64,000 nucleotides of DNA from Citrus sinensis (Eukaryota > Streptophyta > Magnoliopsida > Sapindales > Rutaceae): the NCBI RefSeq assembly GCF_022201045.2, contig NC_068556.1, positions 3,078,001-3,142,000 on the forward strand. Direction: 5' to 3'. The notes beneath the pieces were generated by a model. That model saw only the letters and a list, made by a program, of their open reading frames with translations, had not been told where the DNA came from and did not search any database. Of this stretch, positions 62,601-64,000 are shown in pieces; position 1 is the stretch's first letter; each line of letters opens with the position of its first letter. A program made the translations under genes and the position numbers.

Positions 62601-64000
62601 TTGGTACCAATTAGAGAAGCGACCTAAAAATTTTCTGTGTCTGCTGATTTTACTAAGAATGGACAAAAAGCTAGTTCCGATAAGTTTTGCAGGGCGAAAG
62701 GTAAATCTGAAAATTTTGTACTGGCTTTATTCTTAATGAGGATTAAAAATCCAGGTTGAAATTCTTCCCCATTGCAAACCTAAAAGTTTCCTGGTTTTTT
62801 ATGCTTCAAAGATTTTAATTTTAATTTGATTTATTTTTCTAAGTTGAGCTCATGACAAATGATTCATAATGAGTCCGCTCTGGCTGATGTTTAGGTCTGC
62901 ATTTCTTTTAAAACAATAATTGAGTTAAGATTGGGCTTCCATTTTTATTTTTGTGTTGATTTTTCTAATCATGTTGAGTTGGGGTTGACAATCTCTAACT
63001 CGTTTCTATCCTTGGACACGACAAGATTATTATGTATGTTCATAAATTTATATTTTAACATGAATAAATACGACCGATTTGACTCCCTCACACAATTAGG
63101 GAGGATTACTTTATTTAACTCATTAATCATGAAATCCAATTTGTTTAACCTCAGTCTAAATTTAATTTGAAAATTGAAATACAATACCACCTAAAAACAA
63201 ATTGAACAATAAAGTAACAAATCAAAACTCTTTTACATCAGCGATAACTACAAAACAGCCTCAACTACACTTCTAAAAGTTAAAAAGAAATAAAACTGTA
63301 AAAATAATTTTTTAAAAAATAGATTTGTGTCGCTAACTGGTTGATTTGACATGAATAAAAATGATTAATCATGTGTCACAAATAAAAAAGTGGGTTAAAG
63401 AGAATTCAAAACCTGAATACGCTAAAATTGTTATATGGTTAAAGCAAATACAATATGATTATTATTCATGTCAAATGTTTTCTACCTAAGTCATTGAAGG
63501 CATTTATATACAATCAGTTAATAGTTTTTTTTTTCATTTAAAAGTTAAGGGTGAACAAATAACATATGTGGCCGCACAATGTGAATGGTATCTCTCAATA
63601 ATATTCAAGTCTGAAAAAAAAAGTTTGAAATTTTATTATAAGTGGCTCTATTGACACCCCTATTACTTTTATAAAATTTTTATTTTTTATTTTTATTTAT
63701 TTATCCTTAATTAAGGCATAATCTCTTTCTTATCTAGAACAATTCACACCCTATTTAGATATATCTTCTATGTAATTGTAAAACTTGCATTTGAAAAAAT
63801 AAAAAATAAAAAAGCTAGCTAATCCTTAATTTTGCATATCCTTATTATAGCCATATTTTTTTTTCAATATTCCCATTTAAGAGAGTGGAAAGTGGAAACC
63901 ATTAAACTTTCGTATGTTTGGTGTATTTTCAAATTTTAAGAAACTAAATAAAGAAACAATATGAGGTTTTGTTTTTAAAGAAAACAAGCAATAAAAAAAA
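62601..64000. other. AT-rich spacer to the window end
   Basis: No gene is recognised. Open stretches are short and antisense to one another around 62,930-63,190. Confidence 0.5.

Overview
The window is nuclear DNA of a eudicot plant. The evidence is intron-rich genes with GT-AG junctions, AT-rich spacers, plant-type transposons and plant gene families: an NPF transporter, a TIP aquaporin, a VAN3-binding-like protein, a plastid glyoxalase I and a JINGUBANG-like WD40 protein. The overall flavour is compatible with a woody eudicot such as Citrus, but I cannot establish the species from the sequence alone.

Bases 1 to about 6,480 are an endogenous pararetrovirus (Caulimoviridae), plus strand, cut by the left window edge. 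It reads: coat-protein tail, 30K-type movement protein, a retropepsin-like domain, a second retropepsin domain joined to RT and RNase H, a 304-codon ORF in the usual transactivator position, a promoter with a tandemly duplicated as-1-like enhancer, a leader of about 1.1 kb holding a 122-codon ORF and a hairpin, the tRNA-Met primer-binding site, and two small ORFs. Four in-frame stops break the movement-protein and pol frames. Tandem protease-like domains and a long ORF upstream of the primer site make this the least conventional part of the window.

From 6.5 to 30.7 kb lie two tandem NPF (NRT1/PTR) genes on the minus strand in a transposon-rich setting. The first (10,336-13,475) is intact, with four exons and 581 aa, and carries a hAT-like element in intron 2. 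The second (22,304-29,585) is a pseudogene: exon 1 is truncated, two splice acceptors are lost, and there is a nonsense codon, a 4-bp frameshift and a young full-length Copia element (23,160-28,454; LTRs differ at 2 of 310 positions) inside exon 4. Several MITE-like elements, a 1.2-kb TIR element, a minisatellite and a WAT1-like exon relic lie around them.

From 30.7 to 50.5 kb is a gene-dense block of housekeeping and regulatory genes: intronless SF3B1 (+), a 14-exon casein kinase I-like gene (+), an 8-exon VAN3-binding-protein-like gene (+) and a 9-exon plastid glyoxalase I (-). All spliced models keep frame from start to stop. The SF3B1 and glyoxalase I upstream regions carry site II (TGGGCY) motifs; telo-boxes lie just upstream of SF3B1 and the casein kinase gene.

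From 50.5 to 64 kb genes are sparse: a TIP4-like aquaporin (+, 3 exons) and an intronless WD40 gene of JINGUBANG type (-). Between them are SINE-like elements, a Tourist-like MITE, microsatellites, a possible orphan first exon and an LTR-like remnant. No tRNA, rRNA or CRISPR feature was recognised.
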